Below, one piece after another: positions 1 to 7,990 of a stretch of 47,168 bases of DNA (its first letter is position 1; the number at the start of each line of letters is the position of its first letter). The notes under the pieces were generated by a model. That model had not been told where the DNA came from. It did no database searches and saw only the letters and a program-made list of their open reading frames with translations. Position numbers and translations under genes: made by a program. Origin of the DNA: an uncultured Collinsella sp. (GTDB taxonomy: Bacteria > Actinomycetota > Coriobacteriia > Coriobacteriales > Coriobacteriaceae); the NCBI GenBank assembly GCA_902492755.1, contig CABUNB010000015.1, positions 1 to 47,168 on the forward strand, given 5' to 3'.

Positions 1-4
1 GGGG

Positions 5-64
5 TGGGGGAAGGGGTGGGGAAAGGTGTTGAAAAATGGGGCGGTTCCCCATATTATTAATGAC
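5..64 (+). promoter_or_regulatory. dcw operon promoter with overlapping MraZ-type boxes
   Basis: A sigma70-like promoter is visible: -35 TTGAAA at 29-34, exactly 17 bp, -10 TATTAT at 52-57, giving a start near 64. TGGGG occurs at 17-21 and 37-41 with a degenerate TGTTG at 27-31, so three boxes lie at 10-bp steps; another TGGGG is at 5-9, off register. MraZ is known to bind repeated TGGGN boxes 10 bp apart and to repress its own operon. Here the boxes flank and overlap the -35 element, which suggests autorepression. Confidence 0.65.
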
Positions 65-125
65 GTCGACAGGCGGGGTGGTTCCCCGCGTACGTGCCAT
101 CTGAGTAACCGAGGGGAGGGCGCAC

Positions 126-560
126 ATGGGAATGACTGGTGCATACGAGCGCAATCTCGATGCAAAAGGTCGTCTGTCCCTGCCTGCACCCCTTCGCGAG
201 GAGCTTGGAGAGCATGTTCGCGTGTTCAAAGCCCTGGATGTCGATGCTCTGTACGTGTTCTCTGCCGAGGCCTTCGATAAGTGGGTCGAAGGACTCTTCG
301 CGGGTCGTGAGGGCCACGAGGGTTTTAACCCGCGTGACATTAACGACCAGAAGCTCATGAGGGCGATCAACAAGCGCACCACGTCGATGGACGTGGACAG
401 CGCCGGTCGTATCGGTCTTTCCGAGTCTCTCCGCCAGCAGGCGAACCTCGACCGCGAGGTCACGGTTGTGGGCAACTACGACCACCTTGAGGTTTGGGAT
501 CGCGCCGCGGCCGATGAGGACGATGACGATGAGGCCCTGCTGGACCTCTTCTTCTCGTAA
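126..560 (+). CDS. mraZ: transcriptional regulator MraZ
   Basis: This 144-residue protein has the two-fold MraZ/AbrB-like fold: an N-terminal repeat with the DAKGRLSLPAPLRE motif (about residues 13-26) and a second repeat with the related DSAGRIGLSESLRQ (about 91-104). The length matches the family (about 140-150). MraZ forms a ring-shaped oligomer that binds repeated boxes upstream of the dcw operon. It is the first gene of the cluster, 62 bp after the predicted transcription start, with a GAGGGGAGG ribosome site just before the ATG. The C-terminus is strongly acidic (EDDDDEALLDLFFS). Identification is firm; autoregulation is inferred from the upstream boxes. Confidence 0.96.
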   Translation: MGMTGAYERNLDAKGRLSLPAPLREELGEHVRVFKALDVDALYVFSAEAFDKWVEGLFAGREGHEGFNPRDINDQKLMRAINKRTTSMDVDSAGRIGLSESLRQQANLDREVTVVGNYDHLEVWDRAAADEDDDDEALLDLFFS

Positions 561-595
561 GGGCAAGGCACGGGTAACGGATGGAGCGTGGGATC

Positions 596-1546
596 TTGAC
601 ACAAGAATATCGGCATGAACCTGTCATGCTCGGCGAAGTGCTTGAGTCGCTACGGCTAAAGAGCGGCTCCGTTGTCTGCGATTGCACCCTTGGCGGTGCC
701 GGCCATTCGGTAAAGATGGCCGCGCAGGTGGGGGAGACGGGCCTTTTGCTCGGCGTCGATCAGGACGACATGGCCCTCGAGGCCGCTGGCGCCCGTCTGG
801 ACCGCGAGGTTCCCGGCGTTCCGCACCAGCTGCTGAAGGGCAACTTCGGCGACTTGGACGAGCTGCTTTGCTCGGCCGAGGTGCCCGGGGTCGATGGCTT
901 CCTGTTCGATTTGGGCGTTTCGTCACCGCAACTCGATATCCCTGGCAGGGGCTTTTCGTATAACGAGGACGCCCCATTGGACATGCGGATGGATCCGGGT
1001 AATAACACCTTAAACGCAGCTGAGGTCATCAACACCTATAACGAACACGACCTCGCCCGGATTCTACGCGTCTACGGCGAAGAGAAGTTCGCCTCGCAGA
1101 TTGCGCGCGAGATCGTGCGCCGCCGCGAGCAAGAACCGATCGAAACCACCGGCCAATTTGTCGAGATCATCAAGGCGGGTATCCCGGCTGCCGCTCGTCG
1201 GCATGGCGGACACCCGGCCAAGAAAAGTTTCCAGGCCATTCGCATCGAGGTCAATCACGAGCTCGATGTGCTCGAACGAGGGCTTGATGCCGCCACCAGG
1301 TGGCTCAACCCGGGCGGACGTATCTGCGTCATCTCGTATCACTCGCTCGAGGACCGTATCGTAAAGAACCACTTTAAGGAGATGAGCCAGGGGTGCACGT
1401 GTCCGCCGGAGATTCCGGTGTGCGTGTGCGGCAACGTGCCGATACTCAAGGTCATCACCCGCAAACCCTTGGTTGCCCAGCCTGATGAGGTTGAGCGCAA
1501 CCCTCGGGCGAGATCAGCCAAAATCCGCGTGGCGCAGCGTCTGTAG
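596..1546 (+). CDS. rsmH: 16S rRNA (cytosine(1402)-N(4))-methyltransferase RsmH
   Basis: RsmH (MraW) methylates N4 of C1402 in 16S rRNA using S-adenosylmethionine. The protein begins with YRHEPVMLGEVLESL, has the SAM-binding DCTLGGAGHS motif (about 29-38), LGVDQDD, the FLFDLGVSSPQLD motif and the C-terminal ISYHSLEDRIVK signature. Two starts are possible: ATG at 581 with no clear ribosome site, and TTG at 596 preceded by GGAG with 9 nt spacing. The TTG gives 316 residues and an N-terminus close to homologues, so it is preferred. It sits second in the dcw cluster, as usual. Confidence 0.95.
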   Translation: MTQEYRHEPVMLGEVLESLRLKSGSVVCDCTLGGAGHSVKMAAQVGETGLLLGVDQDDMALEAAGARLDREVPGVPHQLLKGNFGDLDELLCSAEVPGVDGFLFDLGVSSPQLDIPGRGFSYNEDAPLDMRMDPGNNTLNAAEVINTYNEHDLARILRVYGEEKFASQIAREIVRRREQEPIETTGQFVEIIKAGIPAAARRHGGHPAKKSFQAIRIEVNHELDVLERGLDAATRWLNPGGRICVISYHSLEDRIVKNHFKEMSQGCTCPPEIPVCVCGNVPILKVITRKPLVAQPDEVERNPRARSAKIRVAQRL

Positions 1547-1636
1547 GCGCGACCGCGCGATATTGGACCTCCCGCTCGCACCATAAACGAAGCTGAAACA
1601 CACTACCAACGTACTCGGGATGGGAGGCGGCATATC

Positions 1637-2107
1637 ATGGGCTACAACACTTCAAGCGCAGCACTCGCCTATGATATGAACGCCATGCCCGCCTATCGTG
1701 AGACGCCGCAGGCCCCCGTTGCTCCCCGTGAGCAGCGCACGCCGCGCTTTGATGTCTACACGGGCGCGGGCCGTCAGGCAAACCAGGCGGTAAGCCCGGT
1801 TTTCATGAGCGTTCTTAAAACGTTTTGCATCATTGCGGCTATCTTCATGACGATCGGCGTCGCCCGCGTGGCGCTCGCCGGCGTTACGGCCCAGGTGCTC
1901 AACAGCAACGCCGAGCTTACCAACACGCTCGAAAAGGCGACCGATGAGAGCTCCGACCTGGAGGTCATGCATTCGGTCTATGGCGCCGACACGCGCATTC
2001 GCGACCTTGCGGGCGCTTATGGCATGGTGGAGCCCAGCGAGAGCGTTACACTTGACTTTTCGCAGGATGCAGCCGCGGGCGCCAACGCGACCGCGACCGC
2101 TCAGTAG
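1637..2107 (+). CDS. ftsL: FtsL-like septum formation protein
   Basis: A 156-residue bitopic protein occupies the FtsL position between rsmH and ftsI. About 57 polar cytoplasmic residues are followed by one membrane helix (about 58-83, FCIIAAIFMTIGVARVAL). A predicted short coiled coil follows (about 85-115, SNAELTNTLEKATDESSDLE), then an Ala/Thr-rich tail. FtsL/DivIC proteins diverge strongly in sequence, so the call rests on topology and position rather than motif. FtsL bridges FtsQ/DivIB to the FtsW-FtsI synthase at the septum. The ATG at 1637 follows GGGAGG by 10 nt. Confidence 0.7.
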   Translation: MGYNTSSAALAYDMNAMPAYRETPQAPVAPREQRTPRFDVYTGAGRQANQAVSPVFMSVLKTFCIIAAIFMTIGVARVALAGVTAQVLNSNAELTNTLEKATDESSDLEVMHSVYGADTRIRDLAGAYGMVEPSESVTLDFSQDAAAGANATATAQ

Positions 2108-2124
2108 CAAGACGGTAGCTGAGT

Positions 2125-3990
2125 ATGACAAATGACTATCGCCGCGGTTCCGATGGGGGCCGCGGTTCTGGACGTCCCTCGTCGCGGGGACGTTCTGGTT
2201 ATCAAGGAACGGGTCGGCAATCTTACAACGCCGGGCAGTCCCGTGGCAACGACCCGGCGTCGCGACTTCGCGGCTCGGGCGGCCCTCAAGTGCATAACAA
2301 CAGGTCGCGCAAGAGTTCGTCGACCGAATGGCTCACAGGCACGCCTCTGCCTCGCCGCAAAGCCGTCATGGGTTTCATTGGGTTTGGCTTGGGCTTGGGC
2401 GTCTTTCGCCTTGCCGACTATCAAATTGTCGAAGCCGATAAACTGCGCGAGCGTGCCGATGCGCGCCGCCTGCTTGCGCAGACCCTCTATGCCAAACGTG
2501 GCACCGTCTACGACCGCAATGGTAACGTGCTGGCGTCGTCGGTCGAATGTCGCAACATCGCCGTGAACCCGCAGCTTGTCGAGGATGTCGACAAGACGGT
2601 GTCGGCGCTGGTCAAGGCAACTGGAATCGATAAAAAGACCTGCCGCAAGCTCGTTGAGTCCGATGGCACCTGGGTGTATATCAAGCGCCAGGTGGACGAA
2701 GACGATGCTGCGGCGCTGGAGAAGAAGAACCTGCCCGGCGTGCTTTTTGAGCAGGCCATGAAGCGCGTATATCCATACGGCAATCTGGCATCGCAGGTGC
2801 TGGGTGTAGTGAATGTGGACAACGACGGCTTGACGGGTCTCGAAAAGCAATACAACAAGCTTCTGACAGGCACGAACGGTTCTCTCGTACGCGAGCGCGC
2901 GAGGGACGGCAGCTATATCGCGGGCGGTGCCTATAAAAAGGTGGCTGCGGTCGACGGCGTTGATATCGTGACGACGCTCGACGTCAATATCCAGCGTGCG
3001 GCCGAGGATGCCCTGGCAGAGGCAGTTGAGAAGACTAAGGCCAAGAACGGCTCGGCGCTGGTCACCGATCCTACGACAGGCGAGATCTTGGCAGCCTGCT
3101 CGTATCCGACCTACGACCAGACCAATTTGGAAAACGCCAAGACCGAGGATATGAACTTGCGCCTGGTCACCGACGCCTACGAGCCCGGCTCGGTCTTTAA
3201 GACGCTCGTGGCAGGCGCCGGCTTCGACTTGGGCGTCGTGCGATCGAGTACGTCGTTTGAGGTGCCGGCGAGCATCAAGGTGGGCGACGATACCGTTACC
3301 GATGCCGATAAGCGCGACTATGGCATGACCATGGATGTGCGCGAGATGATGCGCCGTTCGTCCAACGTAGGCTTTGTCCTGGTGGGGCGCAAGATCGGTG
3401 CCGACGACTTTGCCGCCTATGTGGACAAGTGGGGCATCGGTCACAGCTCTGGTGTAGATTTTCCGGGCGAGAGCCTGGGTATCGTCAAGGAGCGTGACCA
3501 GTATGACGGCGCCACGCTGGGCTCGATGAGCTTTGGACAGGCACTGTCCGTCTCTCCGATTGAGATCGCACGTGCCGTGGGCGGCATCGCCAACGGCGGC
3601 GTGATGATGACACCGCACTTCTATAAGTCCAGCAAAGGCGACGAGAAGGACTGGGGCGAAGGCGAGCGCGCGATTTCGGAGGACGCCGCATCCCAGGTGA
3701 CATCGTGCATGCAGACGGTCGTGTCCGAGGGAACGGGCGTTGGCGGCGCGGTTGACGGCTATGACGTGGCGGGTAAGACCGGTACGGCCGAACGAGCCGA
3801 CGAGAACGGCGGCTACCTCAAGGAGAACTACATGTCGTCCTTTATGGGCTTTGCGCCGGCACAATCGCCCAAGGTGCTGTGCTATATCACGCTCGACGGA
3901 ACGCCGAGCGGCTCAGATGCCGCTGCGGTGCCGTTCCAGTCCATTATGGCCAACGCGCTCGACGTGCTGGGCATCCCGCGCACGAGGTAG
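2125..3990 (+). CDS. ftsI: peptidoglycan transpeptidase, class B penicillin-binding protein (FtsI/PBP3-like)
   Basis: This class B PBP cross-links septal peptidoglycan as partner of FtsW. The first 70 residues are a Gly/Ser/Arg-rich cytoplasmic tail, then one membrane anchor (about 73-92). A PBP dimer domain follows with KRGTVYDRNGNVLASS, then the transpeptidase domain. All three active-site motifs are intact: SVFK with nucleophile S356, SSN at 412-414 and KTGT at 551-554. At 621 residues it has the usual length; no PASTA domain is present. The gene follows ftsL by 17 nt. The next gene is murF, not murE as in most dcw clusters. Confidence 0.94.
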   Translation: MTNDYRRGSDGGRGSGRPSSRGRSGYQGTGRQSYNAGQSRGNDPASRLRGSGGPQVHNNRSRKSSSTEWLTGTPLPRRKAVMGFIGFGLGLGVFRLADYQIVEADKLRERADARRLLAQTLYAKRGTVYDRNGNVLASSVECRNIAVNPQLVEDVDKTVSALVKATGIDKKTCRKLVESDGTWVYIKRQVDEDDAAALEKKNLPGVLFEQAMKRVYPYGNLASQVLGVVNVDNDGLTGLEKQYNKLLTGTNGSLVRERARDGSYIAGGAYKKVAAVDGVDIVTTLDVNIQRAAEDALAEAVEKTKAKNGSALVTDPTTGEILAACSYPTYDQTNLENAKTEDMNLRLVTDAYEPGSVFKTLVAGAGFDLGVVRSSTSFEVPASIKVGDDTVTDADKRDYGMTMDVREMMRRSSNVGFVLVGRKIGADDFAAYVDKWGIGHSSGVDFPGESLGIVKERDQYDGATLGSMSFGQALSVSPIEIARAVGGIANGGVMMTPHFYKSSKGDEKDWGEGERAISEDAASQVTSCMQTVVSEGTGVGGAVDGYDVAGKTGTAERADENGGYLKENYMSSFMGFAPAQSPKVLCYITLDGTPSGSDAAAVPFQSIMANALDVLGIPRTR

Positions 3991-4117
3991 GGGGTTACAA
4001 TCTTTGGGGCGTGGTTTGTTGTCCCATATGAGGGGTGTTCACATGCCCTGCACCACGCATGCGCGGCGCTGGGATACAATACGCCGATAGCATTATTAGG
4101 TTTACAGGGGAGCTGCA

Positions 4118-5542
4118 ATGATAGAGATCGCCGTCAACAACCTCGCGGCCGCAACAGAGGCCCGAACCGTGACGGGAGAAGCCGATCGGGTATGCCGCGG
4201 GTGCGTTATCGACTCGCGTCAGGTCGAGGAAGGGACGATTTTCGTCGCCTTTCCCGGTGAAAACGTCGACGGCAATGATTTTGCTTCCCGTGCCGTCCAG
4301 TCGGGTGCCGGCGCCGTCGTGATGACGCGTGAGCCCGAGGCTGAGCTGGTCTCGCTGGCGCAGGACAAGGGCTGTGCCATCTTGCTGACCGATGATCCCG
4401 AGGAGTTTCTGCTGCGTTTGGCGCACGCGTATCGCCTGGAGCTTGGCTGCCTGGTCGTTGGCATTACCGGTTCCATTGGCAAGACGACGACCAAGGACGT
4501 GCTCGCCGCTGTGCTCGCCAAGCGCTATCGTGTCTGGGCCACCAAGGGCAATTTCAATAACCTGATCGGCATGCCGCTCACGGTGCTTTCCGCTCCGGCC
4601 GATACCGAGGTCCTGGTGCTCGAGATGGGCATGAACCATTTCCACGAGATCGAGCGCCTGTCCCAGTCCGCCAATCCCAACCTTGCCATCGTGAGCAAGA
4701 TCGGCACCTCTCATATCGGCATTTTGGGTAGCCGCGAGAACATCGCCCGCGCTAAGGCCGAGATTGTCCAGGGTATGTGCGCCGCCGGCGACTATTTGCC
4801 GCTGCTGGTTTTGGGCGGCGAGGACGACTTTACGCCGTTCATTCGCGATACGTTCGCCCAGCCTGCTGGTATCGACGTGATGCTGGCCGGCGTTTCGGAC
4901 GATGATGAGGTCCGTGCCCGCGACATTCGTGTTGATGACGAGGGCCGTCCGGTCTTTACGCTCGATTTTGGCCGGGGTGAGACGATCGATACCATGCTTG
5001 CCATCCCCGGCGTGCAGTCCGTTCCTAATGCCGTTAAGGCCGCCGCGGTTGCCTATCGCCTGGGCGTGACGCCCGAGCAGATCGATGCTGCCTTTAGAGG
5101 CCTCACGATCACCGGTCACCGCCAGGAGATCAAGCGCGCCAAGAGCGGTGCCCGCGTCATTGACGATTCCTACAACGCCAGCGCCGAATCCATGGCTGCT
5201 GGTCTCGATCTGCTGTGCTCGCTTTCGTGCACGGGGTCTCGCATGGCGATCTTGGGCGAGATGGGCGAGATGGGCGATGAGGCTCCTCGCATGCATGAGC
5301 TCGTGGGCGCCTATGCCGCCGCCAAGAAGCTCGACATGCTGGCGTGCGTGGGTGGTGAGCTGGCCCAGCTTATGGCCGATGCCGCGCGCATGATGGGCAT
5401 GGACGAGGACCGCATCCAGGTGTTCTCCGATTATCAGCAGGTGCTCGACCGCATGGGCGGCGCGCTTGAAAAACATGATGTTGTACTGGTCAAGGGTTCC
5501 CGTTTTGTTGAGCTCGACCGCTTTGTGGAAGGTGTGTGCTAG
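4118..5542 (+). CDS. murF: UDP-N-acetylmuramoyl-tripeptide--D-alanyl-D-alanine ligase MurF
   Basis: MurF adds D-Ala-D-Ala to UDP-MurNAc-tripeptide with ATP in the cytoplasm. The 474-residue protein has the Mur ligase N-domain (DSRQVEEGTIFVAFPG), the ATP loop GSIGKTTTKD with K122, the central motif LEMGMNHFHEI, and the C-terminal ITGHRQEIKRAKSGARVIDD and YNASAES motifs. The 127-bp gap after ftsI is large for this cluster. It contains TACAAT at 4075-4080, a possible -10 element with no good -35, so an internal promoter is possible but weakly supported. murF ends 3 nt before mraY. Confidence 0.96.
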   Translation: MIEIAVNNLAAATEARTVTGEADRVCRGCVIDSRQVEEGTIFVAFPGENVDGNDFASRAVQSGAGAVVMTREPEAELVSLAQDKGCAILLTDDPEEFLLRLAHAYRLELGCLVVGITGSIGKTTTKDVLAAVLAKRYRVWATKGNFNNLIGMPLTVLSAPADTEVLVLEMGMNHFHEIERLSQSANPNLAIVSKIGTSHIGILGSRENIARAKAEIVQGMCAAGDYLPLLVLGGEDDFTPFIRDTFAQPAGIDVMLAGVSDDDEVRARDIRVDDEGRPVFTLDFGRGETIDTMLAIPGVQSVPNAVKAAAVAYRLGVTPEQIDAAFRGLTITGHRQEIKRAKSGARVIDDSYNASAESMAAGLDLLCSLSCTGSRMAILGEMGEMGDEAPRMHELVGAYAAAKKLDMLACVGGELAQLMADAARMMGMDEDRIQVFSDYQQVLDRMGGALEKHDVVLVKGSRFVELDRFVEGVC

Positions 5543-5545
5543 CCC

Positions 5546-6565
5546 ATGTTCGGCAATCCCTCGTATCCAACGTATCAGGCTTTTTTGGGGCTTGGCATCG
5601 CCGCTGCCATTGCGCTGCTGCTCATGCCGTGGTGGATCAAGCTGCTCAAGGTCGAGGGTATCGGCCAGCAGGTTCGTGCCGACGGCCCCAAGCGTCATTT
5701 GGTTAAGCAGGGAACGCCCACCATGGGTGGCGTTGTCATCCTCGTCGCGATCTCGCTGACCTGCCTGCTGATGGGCAAGCTCACCACCGAGCTCGTGCTC
5801 GTGCTGCTCGCCACGCTGGCGACCGGCGTGCTGGGCCTGATCGACGACCTGACCTCCGTTACGCACGGGCGCTCGCTCGGTCTGACGCCTCATGCCAAGA
5901 TGATCGGCCTAACCATTATCTGTGTCACCTTTACGGTACTTGCCGTCAACTGGTGCGGCGTCGCCCCCGAGATTCGTTTTCCCGGCGGCCTGACGATTGA
6001 CCTCGGTGTTCTTTCGACCACCATCTGCGGCCTTTCGTTCCCGTGGCTCTACATTGTCTTTTGCTGGCTGATGATCGCCGGTCTTTCTAATGCCGTGAAC
6101 CTGACCGATGGCCTTGACGGTCTTGCTGGCGGCACCTCCATGATCGCCATGCTCGCCATGGCTGCCATGGCGTTTTTGCACGGAGACGTGAACCTGTCCA
6201 TCTTCTGCACCGCGTGTGCCGGTGCCTGCTTGGGCTTTCTGTGGTTCAACTGCTATCCGGCGAGCATCTTTATGGGCGATACCGGCTCGCTTGCCCTGGG
6301 CGCTGCGTTTGCCTGCACGTCCATCATGACCAACACCGAGGTCGTCTCCCTCATCATCGGCGGCCTGTTTATCGTTGAGACCCTGTCGGTCATGATTCAG
6401 GTTGTCTACTTCCACTTTACGCACAAGCGCGTCTTCCTTATGGCGCCCATCCATCATCATTTCGAAAAGAAGGGCTGGGCCGAGACCAAGGTCGTCATCC
6501 GTTTTTGGATTATCGCTGCGGCCTTTGGTGCCGTTGGCCTTGCTTTGTTCTTCCAGTTGGGATAG
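5546..6565 (+). CDS. mraY: phospho-N-acetylmuramoyl-pentapeptide transferase MraY
   Basis: MraY is the integral membrane enzyme that transfers phospho-MurNAc-pentapeptide onto undecaprenyl phosphate to form lipid I. The 339-residue protein carries the family motifs: PTMGG near residue 59, the Mg-binding LIDDL region, NLTDGLDGLAGG, the FMGDTGSLALG loop and the cytoplasmic PIHHHFEKKGW segment. About ten hydrophobic segments are visible. It lies between murF and murD with very short gaps, indicating co-transcription. Confidence 0.97.
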   Translation: MFGNPSYPTYQAFLGLGIAAAIALLLMPWWIKLLKVEGIGQQVRADGPKRHLVKQGTPTMGGVVILVAISLTCLLMGKLTTELVLVLLATLATGVLGLIDDLTSVTHGRSLGLTPHAKMIGLTIICVTFTVLAVNWCGVAPEIRFPGGLTIDLGVLSTTICGLSFPWLYIVFCWLMIAGLSNAVNLTDGLDGLAGGTSMIAMLAMAAMAFLHGDVNLSIFCTACAGACLGFLWFNCYPASIFMGDTGSLALGAAFACTSIMTNTEVVSLIIGGLFIVETLSVMIQVVYFHFTHKRVFLMAPIHHHFEKKGWAETKVVIRFWIIAAAFGAVGLALFFQLG

Positions 6566-6574
6566 TGGTCTTTC

Positions 6575-7981
6575 ATGCCTCTTGCTGATGTCTTTAGCCT
6601 GCTCGTTTTGGGTCAGGGCAAATCCGGTCTCGATGTCGCCCGCTGGGCGCTGGCACATCCCGAGCGCGTAAGCGCCGTTACCGTGTATGGCGGCGGCACC
6701 TCTGAGCCCAATGACGCCACGCGTGCGCTCGAGGCTGCTGGTGCGTCGTTTGTCTATGGGGCCGAACAGGTCGAGGGCGCCTATGACGTGTGCGTGACAT
6801 GCCCGGGTATTTCGGAGTTCTCGTCCTTCTTTAAGGCGGGGCGTGAGCATGCCGCTCAGATTATGGGCGAGCCCGAGTTTGCCTATCGCTTGTCTCCCCA
6901 AAATTGGATTGCCATCACGGGCACCAACGGCAAGACAACTACCACGTCGCTGACTGATTATCTGCTCAAGGCCGCCGGTGAAGCCAGCGTGGCCGTCGGC
7001 AATATCGGTGAGCCGCCGGTGAACGAGATCGACGGCCGCGCACATAATGAGTGGTTTGTGGCCGAGCTGTCGAGTTATCAGATTGCTACGACCGCCGAGC
7101 TTCATCCTCGCGTGGCGGTGCTGCTCAACATCACGCCCGACCACCTGGGCTGGCACAAGAGCCACAAGAACTATGCGCTTGCCAAGATCAAACTGTTTGA
7201 CAATATGGTCGATGACGATCTGGCGGTTGTCGACGTCGAAGATGCCGGCATTCACGAGTTCGATGAGTACATCTACACGCCGGGTCGTCGCATCTGCAAG
7301 GTTGCCTTTGACGAGCCAGAGGGTGAGGATGTCGCCTTTGTGCGCGATGGCAAGATGATCGTGCGCCTGAAGGGCGTCGAGACCCCGCTCATCGCTACAT
7401 CCGAGCTCAAGATCTCGGGCCATCACAATGTTATCAATGCCCTGTGTGCTGCCACGGCTGCCTTGGCAGTCGGTGCCGATGTCGATGGTGTCTGCCGCGG
7501 TCTGGCCTCGTTCCAGCCGCTCGAGCACCGCGTGGAGCCGTGCGGCGAGATTGACGGCGTGCGCTACGTCAACGATTCCAAGGCGACCAACACCGACGCG
7601 GTCGAGAAGGCACTGACGGCATTTCCCGATGACAACGTGATCTTGCTGCTCGGCGGCCACGATAAGGGCACGCCGCTCACGGACTTCGCGCGCGTTGTCA
7701 TGGATAACGTGCGCTCGGTCGTCTGCTTTGGCGATGCGCGCGAGCGCTTCACCGCCGCTATGGACGAGGCCGATGTCGATGGCGATGTGGATATCGCCCA
7801 AGCGGATGACCTACGCGATGCCGTGGACGTTGCCCGTTCGCTGTCGAGCCGTGGCGACGTGATCTTACTTTCTCCTGCCTGCTCTTCGTTCGATGAGTTC
7901 TCGGGCTATGAGGAGCGCGGACGCGTGTTTAAGGACTATGTGGCTCAGCTTGCCGCTGCAGCGAAATCGCAAATGGAATAG
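6575..7981 (+). CDS. murD: UDP-N-acetylmuramoyl-L-alanine--D-glutamate ligase MurD
   Basis: MurD adds D-glutamate to UDP-MurNAc-L-Ala. The protein is 468 residues, with an N-terminal Rossmann-like segment (LLVLGQGKSGLDVARW near the start), the ATP loop GTNGKTTTTSL (K120) and the ELSSYQI motif. NITPDHLGWH, HNVINALCA and the C-terminal YVNDSKATNTDAVEKAL and LLLGGHDKG motifs follow. Reading order and length fit MurD rather than the other Mur ligases. The gene lies 9 nt after mraY, without overlap, and its stop codon is just ahead of the ftsW start region. Confidence 0.96.
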   Translation: MPLADVFSLLVLGQGKSGLDVARWALAHPERVSAVTVYGGGTSEPNDATRALEAAGASFVYGAEQVEGAYDVCVTCPGISEFSSFFKAGREHAAQIMGEPEFAYRLSPQNWIAITGTNGKTTTTSLTDYLLKAAGEASVAVGNIGEPPVNEIDGRAHNEWFVAELSSYQIATTAELHPRVAVLLNITPDHLGWHKSHKNYALAKIKLFDNMVDDDLAVVDVEDAGIHEFDEYIYTPGRRICKVAFDEPEGEDVAFVRDGKMIVRLKGVETPLIATSELKISGHHNVINALCAATAALAVGADVDGVCRGLASFQPLEHRVEPCGEIDGVRYVNDSKATNTDAVEKALTAFPDDNVILLLGGHDKGTPLTDFARVVMDNVRSVVCFGDARERFTAAMDEADVDGDVDIAQADDLRDAVDVARSLSSRGDVILLSPACSSFDEFSGYEERGRVFKDYVAQLAAAAKSQME

Positions 7982-7990
7982 GGGTTGCCG

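Noticed and set aside
2101..3864. 587-codon open frame antisense to ftsI
   Set aside because: It is the mirror of a well-supported gene. Strong third-position G/C bias leaves few antisense stops. It lacks a ribosome site and the product is a low-complexity His/Arg-rich protein.
4021..4080. murF internal promoter
   Set aside because: TACAAT is present but no -35 at 16-18 bp; kept only as a remark under murF.
3995..5893. 632-codon open frame antisense to murF-mraY
   Set aside because: Spans two real genes and their junction on the other strand, with no motif or ribosome site; a codon-bias shadow.
5909..7801. 630-codon open frame antisense to mraY-murD
   Set aside because: Same reason; crosses the junction of two confirmed genes.
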